Assembly: GCA_963691705.1 (NCBI GenBank)
Contig: OY829542.1
Coordinates: 41,227,105 to 41,291,104 of the forward strand
Source: Viola odorata
Taxonomy: Eukaryota; Streptophyta; Magnoliopsida; Malpighiales; Violaceae
Reading direction: 5' to 3'
Length of the DNA: 64,000 nt
In this document: positions 9,976-21,510 of the stretch, piece by piece
Numbering within the stretch: the first letter of the stretch is position 1
Layout of the letters: every line of letters begins with the position of its first letter
Position numbers and translations under genes: made by a program
The notes under the pieces: model-generated
What the model saw: only the letters and a program-made list of their open reading frames with translations
Told to the model about the DNA's origin: nothing
Database searches by the model: none

Positions 9976-11527
9976 ATGGAAAGATTCAGAAATATCTTTG
10001 GAAGTTCAAGTCATAGTAATCAAGAAGTAAATGATGATTTAGAAGACTATAATAGACAAGAATTGCATATAGCAGAAATAGAACAACACTTAAAGAATTG
10101 GACTATTCCAAAAGAAAGTATAAAGAATATATACGAAATTGGATCTTTTAGATTATTTCATGACTATGTAATAGAAACTACAGAAAAAACAATTCCCACA
10201 AGTTTTGAACAAAAAAAAATCCAGATGATAGAAAAAATACAGATTGAAAAATTCAGAAAGAAATACAGATTCATGCACATTGGATTAATTCAGATAGCAG
10301 CCAAACCACTTTATAGACTTGGTATGGATTCACCAATCCTCATGTGTTTAAGAGATGCAAGATTTAAGAGATTTGATGAGTCTTTACTAGCAATATTTCA
10401 GTCAAATATGACTAGAGGACCAGTTTACCTAAACTGTTATCCAAATTTCACAGTTTCTTTAAAAGACCCAAATATACTAAAAGCTTTAACTCTCAACTTA
10501 AACGTTTTAGACAATATACTTGAAGGATCAAAAGGAATAGCAATAATATACAGAGTTTATTACAAGGTTATGTCAACTAATATAAATCCAAAAGCCTTAA
10601 GACATTCTCCAAGAGATGAGTCACTTTTGATAGAGGCCAATATAGAACATGCTTGATTCAGACACCAAAATTATTAAAATGGGATCAAGTAACCTTTCCA
10701 GACGAATGGATCCTATCTGGAATAAATGATTCACAATCTATAGTACCTAGAACTCAACCTGCAAGAGCAGAAGAAGATGAAAATGGAAATATTAGATTAG
10801 TATTTGAACCACATAGAAGAAGTATAAATATAACTGACTTTCAACCATCAGAAACTGCTAATATAATTGACTCTAGAGGATCAGCAAGTAGTCGTAGACT
10901 AAGTAGAAGCCAATCAAACTCTGCTATAACAAGATTAAATCTAACAAATTTAACAGGAGTCGATTTTAATCGAACAATACCCAGACCAATCTACACAGAT
11001 CAAAATAGTTTTCAAACTTGCGATCAAGAAACAGTGAGAACACCGTCACCTACAGAAAGTGACATGAGATATACAAATCAGATTAACATGATCACAAGGA
11101 ATACGAAATAGACAAAGAAAGATTAAGAAAGGAATTTGATCATCCTTCCAATAATAATATAAGAACTCATTTCTTTTATTATTATACAAAAGAACAAAAG
11201 GACAGTATAAGAGAACAATTTTATACATATCTAAATGAAGTAAAAAGACATGTACCCTTTTTTACCTGGTTCAAAAGACATAAAGAATTATTAAATACGA
11301 ACAATATAAATGTTATTAAGACACCAGTTCAAAGTTGGAAAACAGCCACTAATGATGAAATCAAAGCAGTATATCCACCATTTGAAGAAATTAAGATAAA
11401 ACATCATAGTATTGATATATCAGCATCACCTTTAAAGGAAGTAAAAGAAGAAAATAGAGATGTCAAGATAAAGGATATAAAGAATATACAATCTCAGAAT
11501 AATTATACAAATATTCTACTAAATACC
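9976..11527 (+). pseudogene. Caulimovirid ORF1, N-terminal part: movement protein and linker
   Basis: The frame opens at 9976 (MERFRNIFGS) and shows the 30K-type movement protein core, including the block around VYLNCYPNF and the late WDQVTFPDEW segment typical of caulimovirid movement proteins. Movement proteins line plasmodesmata to let virus pass between cells. A frameshift near 10650 separates the core from its C-terminal part (to about 11111). A second frameshift near 11085-11115 moves the linker into the frame of the capsid region starting at 11528. In related viruses this is one continuous polyprotein, so the split is decay. Confidence 0.75.
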
Positions 11528-14500
11528 ATGGCACAACAACTTAATACGATAGAAGAAAATACTCCCCCCAAAGTACATTATACAGGACATACATATGTAG
11601 GAGAAGGAAGTAAGATTCCCATAGAAAAAATAGAAAAACCCGTAAAGATAAGTAATCCAATAATTAAACCTAACACCATGCCAGGATTTAAAGAAAATTT
11701 CAGACTTTCGAAAGAAGATGCACTCTTACAAAAGATTAGTCAAGAATTGGATAAAATAAAACCAAAAAACCAAATTTCAGTCCTAACCAAAGAAAATCTA
11801 GAAACATTGTCAGATCAATTCAAGGAACTAGAAATAAATAAAATAAAGGGAACAAGTTATCAGAGACCTGATATTAAACATTTTTATCCAAGACCCTCTT
11901 TTTCCGATATGCAATCAGAGAATAAAAGCACGAGACAACAAAATAAGTATGATGGTTTATGCATAGATGAATGGAACTTAGATGGACAAAGCAAACATGA
12001 AATTATGAGTATGTTAGCAGCCATGCTAATGGCAGCCACAGCTCACAGAACTAGAGGTAACACTGACAAACAAGTAGCTTATATACTAATGGCTGGATTT
12101 TCAGGAATGCTTAAAGGATGGTGGGATAATCATCTCACTCTAACAGAAAAATTAGCTATAATGAACGCCACCAAAATAGAAGAAGAGGAAGTAGTAGAAG
12201 ATGCTACAAATGTTTTAATATTTTCTATTCTAAAACACTTTATTGGAAAACCAGAACAAATTCAAGAAGAAACCACAGAAATTCTAATGAACTTAACCTG
12301 TCCAAAACTACAAGACTTTTCATGGTATAAAGACATGTTTTTATCTAAAGTATTCTTAAAGGATGACTGTAGTCTTCCTTTTTGGAAAGAAAAATTCATA
12401 TCAGGATTACCTAGATTATTCGCAGAAAAAGTTAGAACTAAAATAAAAGAAGCTAATCAAGGAATAATACCTTACGAAGATTTAACATACGGAAAATTAA
12501 TAGCTTATATAAATACAGTAGGATTATCCCTCTGTACAGACTTAAAATTAAAGGCAAAACTAAAGAGTGATAAGTTATTGGGCAGAAAAGAATTAGGATC
12601 TTTCTGTTCCCAATACGGATATGAAACCATTAAAGCCCCATCAAGAAGCTATAAAAAACAAAGTAAGCAATACAAGAAACCGTATAAGTCTAAATACACA
12701 GAAAAGCCCAAAGAAAGACCCTTTAAACCATATAAAAAGACATATCATAGAAAAAGATATAATAATTATAAAGGAAAAAGAAGAACAAATACGGGACAAC
12801 CCACTTGTTATAAATATGGAAAGACGGGTCATTACAAAAATGAATGTAAAATGAAAGAAAAAATACAAGCTTTAGAATGTGAAGAAGAGTTCAAAGAGGC
12901 ACTCGTACAATTATTAAATGAAACAGAAACTGACGAAGAAATTATAAGTAGTAATAATGAAGTTATATACGGAATACAAGAAAATACTTCTGAAGAAGAA
13001 ATAAACTCAGAAGAAGAAGAAGAAGATGATAACATATGTGTTTGCTCTTACAAGCAAGTCAATGTTATCACTAAAGAAACAGATTTACTAATGGAATTAA
13101 TTGGAAAAGTTAATGACGCGGATACACAAAGAGAATATTTAGAAAAACTTCAAGACGTAATCAATAGTGATAAAAAGGCAAAAACTATACAACCTTATAC
13201 TATGAAAGAAGTAATAAGTAGATTCTCTAAACAAGAGTCAGCAGTAACAATTCAAGATTTAAAAGAAGAAATTAGAAAAATCAAGGCAGAAGTAAGGACC
13301 TTGCAGACAGAAAATGTTCAATTAAATCTAAGAATGGATATGATAGAAGATAAGAACATTGAAGAATTTATAGAAGAAAATCAAGAGAAAAAAGTTGATT
13401 TAAATCAAGAGATTAAGAATGAGGCTTTAGGTATAGTAGACGAAGAACACTACCTAAATGTCATATCTAGAATAGAATTTCAAAAATGGCATGTTAATAT
13501 AGAACTAAAATTAGATAACGATTTCCATATTAACGTAGTAGCCTTAGTAGACTCTGGTGCTGACCAGAATTGTATACAAGAAGGATTAATACCCACGCAA
13601 TATTATGAAAAAACTAGAGAACGATTATACGCAGCAAATTGGGAAAAATTAGACATCAAGTATAAACTATCAAAAGCATACATCTGTAAAGAAGGATTCT
13701 GTTTTAGACAGCCTTTCATACTTGCAAAAGACTTAGGACAAAAGGTAATACTAGGAACACCATTCCTAACCCAAATTTGTCCATTTAGAGTAGAACATGA
13801 AGGAATCTGGACTAAAGCAAAAGGAACAGATATCTGCTTTAGGTTTATAGAAAAACCTAGAAAAAAGGATTTAAATATTATAAGAGACTACTCTATAACC
13901 AAGAAAATCATGCTAATACAAAAAAGGAAACATATACATTTTCTCACCAAAGAAATAAACTATAAAAGAGTAGAAGAAGAAATTCAAACACCTTTTAATC
14001 AGAAAAAGGTTAAAGAATTTCAAGAAAGATTTGAAAAAGAAGTTTGTGCAGAAGTTCCAAATGCATTTTGGAACAGAAAAAAATACGTAATAGATTTACC
14101 ATACAAAAAGGATTTTGATGAGAAAAACATACCTACTAGAGCTAGACCTATTCAGATGAATAAAGAATTAATGGAATATTGTAAAGAAGAATTACAATCC
14201 TTACTAAATAAGAAATTAATAAGACCTAGCAAGTCCCCATGGTCGTGTGCAGCCTTTTATGTACAGAACCATGCTGAGCTTGAAAGAGGAGCACCTAGAC
14301 TTGTGATAAATTATAAACCTCTTAACAAAGCACTTAGATGGATCAGATATCCTATACCTAATAAAAGAGATTTAATAAAAAGACTACATGGAGCAACAAT
14401 ATTTTCAAAATTTGACATGAAGTCAGGATTCCGGCAAATACAAATCAAAGAAGAAGATAGATATAAGACAGCATTTACGGTTCCATTAGGACATTACGAA

Positions 14501-15508
14501 TGGAATGTAATGCCTTTTGGTTTAAAAAATACACCATCAGAATTTTAAAAAATGATGAATGACATTTTAAACCCATACACTAAATTTACCATAGTATACA
14601 TAGACGATGTGCTAGTCTTTTCAAAGTTAGTGACTGAGCACTTTCATCATCTTAACAAGTTTTTAAAGATATTAAAAGAAAATGGACTTGTAGTATCAGC
14701 ATCAAAACTGAAACTATGCCAGACTAATATAAGATTTTTAGGATTTGACATTCATCAAGGAATGTTTAGTCCCATAAGCAGATCAATAGAATTTGCTAGT
14801 AAATTTCCAGACGAAATAAAAGACAAAACGCAATTACAAAGATTTCTTGGATGCTTAAATTACGTTTCAGATTTTATAAAAGACCTTAGATCAACCTGTT
14901 CAATTTTATACGCAAGATTAAAAAAGACTCCTACTGAGTGGACAGAAGAACGCACTGCAGTAGTAAGATTAATCAAAGAAAAGGTTAAAAATCTCCCATG
15001 CTTAGGTATTCCAGACCCTTTAGCAGAACTAATAGTAGAGACAGATGCCTCAGATATAGGATATAGAGGAATACTAAAGCAAAAAATTGAAGGAAAAGAA
15101 CAATTAATCCGATATTGTTCAGGATTATGGATAGAGGCTCAAAAGAATTATTCAACAATAAAGAAAGAGATATTAGCCATTGTTTTATGCATTAACAAAT
15201 TTCAAGACGATGTTTTCAATAAAAAAATTCTTTTAAGAATCGATTGCCAAAGTGCAAAATTTGTTTTAGAAAAAGACGTGAAAAACCTTGTTGCAAAATA
15301 GATTTTTGCTAGATGGCAAGCTCTACTTTCAAATTTTGATTTCGAAATACAATACATCTCAGGAAAAGACAACTCTTTACCAGACTTTCTTTCAAGAGAA
15401 TTCCTACAGGGCAAGAAAAATGACGAGCAAGGAGGAGCCAAAGAAAAGGACAAAAGCATCCTATGCAATGACAATTCCAGACATCCCAAACTCTCCAAAC
15501 AGATTTGA
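11528..15508 (+). pseudogene. Caulimovirid ORF1, C-terminal part: capsid, protease, RT, RNase H
   Basis: The capsid-like region comes first (about residues 130-430, with a Lys/Arg-rich tail). A zinc knuckle CYKYGKTGHYKNEC follows, in which the second cysteine of the CCHC pattern is tyrosine. An acidic and coiled stretch leads to an aspartic protease (VDSGADQNC), RT (FDMKSGFRQI, then YIDDVLVFS) and RNase H (ETDASDIGYRG). Two in-frame stops break it: TAA at 14546-14548 in RT just before the YIDD motif, and TAG at 15299-15301 in RNase H. The second viral fragment has a sense codon at the latter site. The frame runs on to a TGA at 15506-15508 and overlaps ORF2. The polyprotein would reverse-transcribe the pregenomic RNA in the cytoplasm; this copy cannot. 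Confidence 0.88.
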
Positions 15509-16700
15509 TAATCTAAGACCACAGACATCAAAGATCCTAGACCCAAAACTTTTTCTTCCAGGAAGTTCAGCCCCAAAGACTCTATCCAGACTCATACCAG
15601 CATTACAAGTCCAACCACCAAGATCACCAGCCTCGATAACCCAAAGACCAACCACTGTTTTAGGAAACATACCTGTTCCAAGACCACAATTTCAGACACA
15701 AGCCCAGACAAAAACCCAAGACAAAACAGGCCCAATACTTAAGCCTCTAGCCAAAAACATTGGCTACATAGAACCAGAATATGGATCAGACCTACGGTCC
15801 ATTACCTCCAATATGTTCCCTAAAGACTTCCATTACATTCCAACTTCTCCAGAGAAAAACAGAACCTTTATCGAATATATCCTTGTAGACACTGACTCAG
15901 TAGAAGTCACTCATGAGACAACCATGGCAAGACCAGATAGATACTCTTTCTCGAAGTGCAGAATTCTCAGAGTACTGACACCTACAGACTGGGGCATGAA
16001 CCTGTATACACAGAAGATGTTTTCACAACCCTTTCTTCCAAGAGGGTTCGACTATCATGACTATCAGATGGCATGGAATTATGCCTTTTTATACGCAACT
16101 GGAGGACATTCATGGTTCTTCCACTTTGACAGAAATATTTCTGGAAACCTTCCTTTATGGTTTCATAGATGGTGGTATCATTTTGGAGCTCATGAAGTAG
16201 CCTTCCCAGACACAATCTTAGAAGGATATGGAGCATTTGCTCAGAAATACACGTCTTCAAGCTTACCAAAGATGATGAGTTTTATTCTTATGTTTCATAT
16301 TCCTTGGATCATCTATTGGGAATATGAAATCATTGACCGAACAGAATACGAGCCTCCCATACTCACTAGAAGATTCAAGGTAAAATGGTGGAAGAGATTT
16401 CCACAAGAACAAGCATCAAAGTTCGCAGTCCTAAAGACACTATCAGAATCAACCATTAATAATCCTCCTCCAGCCAGAGGACAATCCAGATTTCAGACAG
16501 GATCATCTTCCAAGACAGCCAGACGAGAAATGAAGAGAGAACTCTTAGAAAAGTTATCACAGTTCTCAGACGATGAAGAAGATGGAGAATCATACACTCC
16601 AGCCAACTCTGACCCAGACTATGACAATGACATGATGGCCGAGCTCTATCCAGAGCTAGGTAAAAGATTAAAAAAAAAAAAGAGAAAAGAGAAAAGATAA
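15420..16700 (+). CDS. Florendovirus-type ORF2 protein, unknown function
   Basis: The ATG at 15420 (MTSKEEPKKRTKAS) overlaps the end of ORF1 in another frame. The frame is open for 426 codons to 16700. Residues about 1-120 are Pro/Gln-rich and probably disordered. The central part is rich in aromatic residues (SWFFHFDRN, LPLWFHRWWYHFGAHE) and is the conserved core I associate with florendovirus ORF2. The C-terminus is acidic and then ends in a Lys/Arg run. Its function is not known in the family. A frame start 132 bp upstream exists, but the overlap geometry and the second copy (18331) favour 15420. It is one of the few long open frames in the virus. Confidence 0.72.
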   Translation: MTSKEEPKKRTKASYAMTIPDIPNSPNRFDNLRPQTSKILDPKLFLPGSSAPKTLSRLIPALQVQPPRSPASITQRPTTVLGNIPVPRPQFQTQAQTKTQDKTGPILKPLAKNIGYIEPEYGSDLRSITSNMFPKDFHYIPTSPEKNRTFIEYILVDTDSVEVTHETTMARPDRYSFSKCRILRVLTPTDWGMNLYTQKMFSQPFLPRGFDYHDYQMAWNYAFLYATGGHSWFFHFDRNISGNLPLWFHRWWYHFGAHEVAFPDTILEGYGAFAQKYTSSSLPKMMSFILMFHIPWIIYWEYEIIDRTEYEPPILTRRFKVKWWKRFPQEQASKFAVLKTLSESTINNPPPARGQSRFQTGSSSKTARREMKRELLEKLSQFSDDEEDGESYTPANSDPDYDNDMMAELYPELGKRLKKKKRKEKR

Positions 16701-16725
16701 AAAAGGTAAAATTGCTACTGCAAAC

Positions 16726-17130
16726 ATGACTTCTCTTCAGACAGATAATTCAAAGATTCCAGAAGACAACCAAAAAAAAGGGAAAAAGAGGAAAAGATAT
16801 CATCAGAAAGACAAGACCATTAGTCTTACAGAAAGAAAAATAATAATCATTAGAAGAAGACAGAGGGTACCAGCTGTCCAGACAGCCAGACGCGTAATAA
16901 CCATTACAAGACAAAGGAAATTCAGACTATCAAGGCAACTAAAGATTCCAGATATGCAGACAAGACAGACGTGGCAGACACCGATTAGAAAAAGAAGACA
17001 AGACCCTTTGCCGACACTAGCTGGCAAAGCACTAAGACGATCGTGGCAGACAACTTTTAGAAAGAAAAGAAAGATTGTAAAAGAGATAAGATCCTTATCT
17101 CTTAGTTTAGAGAAATGTAATCTATTTTGA
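16726..17130 (+). other. Lys/Arg-rich open frame before the viral promoter, doubtful
   Basis: A 134-codon frame starting MTSLQTDNSK is made mostly of Lys, Arg, Gln and Ile and follows repeated CAGACA and GTGGCAGACA words. Caulimovirid promoters are purine-rich in this position, so the frame may be a by-product of base composition. There is no recognisable domain. Confidence 0.3.
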
Positions 17131-17152
17131 AATCCGCTAGACATGTAATCCC

Positions 17153-17200
17153 TATATAAAGGGAAGAAGCCCTCAGTTATGAGGCAGAATCAGAAATAAA
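17153..17200 (+). promoter_or_regulatory. Viral pregenomic RNA promoter TATA box and polyadenylation signal
   Basis: TATATAAA at 17153-17160 is followed by GGGAAGAAGCC. AATAAA lies at 17195-17200. A TATA box closely followed by AATAAA is the known arrangement of caulimovirids, whose pregenomic RNA is terminally redundant and reads the signal only on the second pass. Confidence 0.65.
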
Positions 17201-17357
17201 ATTTCCAAAAATTATCAAAAACTTTGAGAAAAGCTTTCAAACATCTTGAGCAACATCACTGTAAGTTTAATACGCTTTCAAATTTCATACGACGCTTTTA
17301 TACTTTAGAAGCTTTCTTAAATGTTTTAAATTTCTGTTTTCTCATTATACATGCATC

Positions 17358-18086
17358 ATGTCCATTTGGGATAAATTAGCTACATGCTTAGCTGTTTTAA
17401 GAACAGATAGATTATCAGATTTAGAACACCTTAAACAAGAGTTAGTATCACACTTGACGTTTATGCACAATGCTTATATCGAAGATCTTAACCCGGATAG
17501 TAATGACGAAAGAGATAATGTCGTTCCATTATCAGCAGACAGAACTCCATTATGGAATGAAGATCTAATTAAAATAGAACTTTTAAGAAACATGGTTATA
17601 GCAACGAACAAAACCATAGACAAAGTTTATAAAACTATAAATAGAAATCAAAATACACCCTCATCCAGTAATACTCCAGCTTATAGAACTAATTACCATC
17701 AATATGTTTTTAGACCAAGAGCACGAGGAGCCGCAGCTAGACCTTCTTTTAATCAATCTCCCAGTTTTAGACCTACTATCTCTAGACCTTCATCTTCACA
17801 ATCTACCAGACCTTTTCCAAGACGACCAAATATAATTCATGATTCTCCAAATTCACCATCTTCATCATACTTAAAACCAGATACAAATATACCTAGAAGA
17901 AGTTATACATCTCATCAACTTCTTAATTTAGAAGGAATGAATCCAGATTTATACATACCACAAAATGATGGTACTTGGTTACGTAGACGCACTTTAAATG
18001 ACTCAACTTTCTTAGTAAGACGATCCGGTTCAGAAATGGTAGCGGAGCCAAGTAGCTCTCTTTTCGAGGGGGTTAAGGGTAAGGAG
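17358..18086 (+). CDS. Viral ORF3, downstream of the promoter and spanning the primer-binding site
   Basis: The ATG at 17358 (MSIWDKLATCLAVLRT) opens a frame of about 243 codons that runs through the right terminal repeat and across the primer-binding site at 18037. In the circular permutation it continues through 9643-9752 to a TAG near 9790. At the right end it runs instead into the second viral fragment and stops at 18146. The N-terminal third is helical (LSDLEHLKQELVSHL), and the middle is Ser/Pro/Arg-rich with Arg-Pro repeats like a nucleic-acid-binding tail. I do not recognise it. An open frame of this length with no stop, in a virus whose ORF1 has several, suggests real coding. Confidence 0.55.
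17977..18086 (+). repeat. Viral terminal repeat, right copy
   Basis: It matches 9643-9752 with only a few substitutions. It contains TGGTAGCGGAGC at 18037-18048 and ends at AAGGAG, where sequence homologous to position 15175 begins. Confidence 0.9.
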
Positions 18087-18944
18087 CCATTGTTTTATGC
18101 ATCAACAAATTTCAAGATGATGTTTTCAACAAAAAAATTCTTTTAAGAATAGATTGTCAAAGTGCAAAATTTGTTTTAGAAAAAGACGTGAAAAACCTTG
18201 TTGCAAAACAGATTTTTGCCAGATGGCAAGCTTTACTTTCAAATTTTGATTTCGAAATACAATACATCTCAGGAAAAAGACAACTCTTTACCAGACTTTC
18301 TATCAAGAGAGTTTCTACAGGGGAAGAAAAATGACGACCAAAGTGGATTTAAAGAAAAAGACAAAGGCATCAGACGCAATGACGATAGCAGGCATACCAG
18401 ACTCCCCAAACAGATTCGACAATCTAAGACCACAAACACCAAGACCACATACGCCTACCTCAAAGACATTAGACCCAAACCTATTCCTACAAGGAATGAC
18501 AAGCCCAAGAACTCCTCCTAGACTCATACCAGCCCTACAAGTCCAACCACCAAAATCACCAGCCTCAATAACCCAAAGATCAACAGTATTAGGCAATATA
18601 CCAAGACCAAACATTGGGTATATTGAACCTGAATATGGATCAGATTTGAGATCCATCACCTCAAACCTGTTTCTAAAAGACTTTCACTACATCCCAACAG
18701 ACTTAGAAAAAACCAGAAACTTTTATGAGTTTATTTTGGTAGACACTGATTCGGTAGAAATCACTCATGAATCTACTGAGGCAAGGCCAGACAGATATTC
18801 CTATTCGAAATGACAGACTGGAAAATGAACCCATATACAAAAAGAATGTTTTCACAACCTTTTATTCCTAAAGGTTTTGATTACCATGACTACCAGATGG
18901 CATGGCACCATGCGTTCTTATACTCAACAGGAGGACACTCATGG
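18085..18944 (+). mobile_element. Second, diverged fragment of the same kind of pararetrovirus
   Basis: From AGCCATTGTTTTATGC this matches the RNase H end and ORF2 start of the first copy (15175 to about 16124), with many substitutions and gaps, for example the missing counterpart of about 15670-15755 and the extra block near 18440. It ends at about 18944, where the match to ACATTCATGG stops. The level of difference shows that it comes from another viral lineage or an older copy, not from recent duplication of 15175-16124. Confidence 0.82.
18331..18813 (+). pseudogene. Partial ORF2 in the second viral fragment
   Basis: The frame begins MTTKVDLKKKTKASDAM, aligned with ORF2 at 15420, and shares ALQVQPP-SPASITQR and GYIEPEYGSDLRSITSN. 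It stops at 18811-18813 after about 160 codons, where the first copy continues with another 31 bp that are missing here. Reading-frame homology then goes on in pieces to about 18944. Confidence 0.72.
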
Positions 18945-20460
18945 GTCTGGAATTCCTAAGCATGGGAGATTTTTATTTGTCTTGTGACCTAGAAGCAAAC
19001 AAATCCTCCAAGACCTCTTCTCCTCCACTGCCCTCACGGAACCTATCTCTTAAGTCTCGCGAAGAACCGCACAAGGAGCAAGTCACTTGCGAGACCGAGA
19101 AGGAGGGTCACGAGAGCGATGATGAAGATGATGGCCATGAAAGGGCGGCTGGCCGAGGCTTCCCGCACGTCCTCACCACTGGACCCCGAAGGTAAGAGGC
19201 TTCCACAAGCCAAGCCATACCCAAGGCCTATGCCTTTGTCATCCGAGACCTTCAAGCCAAGGGTGTCGCGCCCTAATACCAGCATCATCGTGAGAGCCTC
19301 ACCACTAGGCCACCACGTGGCCGTGGCCAGTAAGTTGTCGATAAGGACCCCAACGCCCAAACTCTAATTCCTCACTTGCGCGCGCACACTATGTCGTACC
19401 ATGCACGCAAATTCTATGGGGATGACTACGACGAAGCCAACGAGGACTTTGAGGCATATGAGCAACCTGATAGAGCAAGACGCGACCGAGGCCAAGGCCC
19501 GCGCTTTGTCGAGCCCACGTATTGATGACAACCTCAGCAGCATCAAGGTCCAAATACCAACCTTTGAAGGTAGCACTGACTCGACCGAGTATCTCAAGTG
19601 GGACGCCAAGATACAAAGAATCTTTAATTGCCACCAATACTGGGATGGCAAGAAAAATAAACTTACGGCCATGGAGTTTGAGGGATACGTCGTGAGTTGG
19701 TGGGATAAGGTTTGCCGAGAGAGAGGAGAAATGAATGCCCTACAGACGTGGGAAGAAATGAAGCATATCATGCGAGAATGTTTTATCCCCTCATCCTATA
19801 AAAGAGACTTGCAAAACAAATTGCAAGGGTTACGACGAGGGGCACGATCTGTTAGAGAGTACCACAATAAGATGGAGGCCCTCACCAAAACTGAAACCCG
19901 AGAGGAAGAAGATGTCACCATGGCACTTGAATGGATTGAATGAGAAAGTGAGGTACAAGCTGGAATTAAAAGAGTTTGAGAATCTTCAGTCCATGCTACA
20001 CTATGCACTTAAGGTTAAAGCGCATAACGAAAATCCGCCCCCACCTGAAGCACTCAACCCTATTCAACTACCACCAAACAACCAAGGAAGACTTACCACA
20101 AAGACACCCCCTACCAAAAAGATACCAAACCAAACCTCCCTCTAAAAGTCGTAGCTCCCACACAAAAGTCTTACAAACAATACCCCCAACGCAACCCTAC
20201 TCCTTACGCACCAAAACCAGCCAACACCCCCTCGTCTAACCCTTCACCTAGAAAATACTCCTCTAAAATTGAGTGTTTTAAGTGTCATGGGCGTTGGCAC
20301 ATTTCTTCCAAATGCCCAAACCGTCGGGTCATCGTCGTCTGAGAGGGGTTATATGATTCCGAGAGAGAGTGAGTCACAAGGAGAATAAGTTGATTGAGAG
20401 GGATATGAAACCAAAGATAGTGAAGAGGAGATCAGTCCTGCAATGGCCTAGGCACTGGCT
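18945..20460 (+). pseudogene. Chromovirus-like Ty3/gypsy gag remnant
   Basis: A start-like frame at 19391 (MSYHARKFYGDDYDE) holds a Gly/Arg/Asp-rich N-terminus and is followed after a frameshift near 19500 by DDNLSSIKVQIPTFEGSTDS. The retrotransposon gag core continues with YLKWDAKIQRIF, VSWWDKV, TWEEMKHIMRECFIPSSY and VREYHNKMEAL to 19943. A second frameshift near 19915 leads to EFENLQSML. A CCHC knuckle, CFKCHGRWHISSKC, is encoded at about 20275-20316. The gag core and knuckle resemble plant chromoviruses (CRM/Reina type). Pol is absent. The first 400 bp are low-complexity and only weakly supported as gag. Confidence 0.7.
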
Positions 20461-20469
20461 GGACTTGCA

Positions 20470-21510
20470 TGATATCCCTAGGTTTAGGCACCATTTGACA
20501 TGGGAAAGCTGCAAAATGATGAAAGTCTTCGCATCATTGTCTTTTTCTTCTTTTCTTTCTCTTCTCTCTTTTTCTTCCATCTTGCCCTAGACACTCACCT
20601 ACCCCTCTCTTTTCTTTCTTTTCCTGACCACTTGAGCTTATTTTCTTGATCTTTTTCCTTAGAAGGTAAGCAACAATTGTTGAGGGTAGCGTCGAGGGCT
20701 AGACACGCAAAAGGACGCGTAGAAAAGCACAAGTGTGGGGAAGCAAAAGACGTTAAGGCTCAAGTGCAGAAAGCGGAGCTAGGGCAAATCAACAAAAACA
20801 TCATCTTGCCCTAGCAGTTTCATAAAGGAAAGACCCCCCCCCCTCAAGAGAAGAGCTCCCTGCCAAAGAAGAGAAGATCCTTCGTCTAGCCCTCATCTGC
20901 CTCATCCTGCCCTCTTCTTTCTCTTTTGCTGATGCGAAGTTCTTTTTGATTGTTTGATTGCCCATGCATGTGTACTTTAACTCGGATTGATATGCAAGTT
21001 TGGTTTTGAATTGTGTTATTTGCATTTATTTTTTAGCGATTAACCACTTAGCCCTATTTACGAGTGTGAGCCTAAACACATTATCTGGTGAGGATTGCTG
21101 GTAAATGGGCCTGATGTGGGAAAGTCTCCTCTTTAGGGTCGTTATCCTTCCGATTTGATGCAGGTGGTCATCTAGGCAGGGTGTGTCTTGACGAAGTCTA
21201 GTTTGATGTCTGGTTTGTTCTTGTGCTAGGATTGGTTAAGTATGTTCATGTTTTGGGGTGGTTTTCAATTTTCTGGATGCTCGAGGGCGAGCGTCGAGCA
21301 GTGGAAGGATGTTTGATAGCGTGTTTTTTGTACACATTTTCATCTTCATTTTCACTCTTTATTCTAGCATGATACTGCTGATTTTCCCTTGTCTTCATTA
21401 TTTTTCCAGTTCTGGGCTAGAAGAGAGAAAGATGCAAAAAGATGCGCTATTTAGATAAAATCTCGTGGAACTCAAAGAGTTAAGGCTTAGTTGTTCTCCC
21501 TGTTGTCGAG
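20470..21510. mobile_element. Non-coding retroelement remnant, Athila-like
   Basis: No protein domain is visible. Parts of 21110-21460 can be aligned with 60283-60640: GGGAAAG followed by a CTCC/CTTT block, ATCTAGG, then TGCTCGAGGGCGAG and an AAAAAGATGC block. Both copies sit beside truncated Tat-like elements. The style of the other copy's LTR end suggests Athila-type Ty3/gypsy 3'-UTR and LTR sequence. The family name is an inference. Confidence 0.4.

Larger units (their letters stand above)
9643..18086 (+). mobile_element. Endogenous florendovirus-like caulimovirid, just over one genome unit
   Basis: This is an integrated plant pararetrovirus. It carries a movement/capsid/protease/RT/RNase H polyprotein (ORF1), a second ORF of the type known from florendoviruses (with the WFHRWWYHFG motif), an AT-rich character unlike its neighbours, and a promoter with polyadenylation signal between 17130 and 17200. 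The first 110 bp (9643-9752) recur at 17977-18086, giving a unit of 8334 bp, which suits florendovirus genomes. No LTRs and no target duplication are visible, as expected for integration by recombination. Frameshifts and stops in ORF1 and a changed zinc-knuckle residue mark it as defective. Genus placement is inference from gene order and ORF2 motif. Confidence 0.82.

Noticed and set aside
16726..17130. Lys/Arg-rich 134-codon frame as a fourth viral gene
   Set aside because: Composition follows purine-rich repeated words typical of promoter-proximal sequence; no start context, domain or second copy supports it. Kept only as a doubtful entry.
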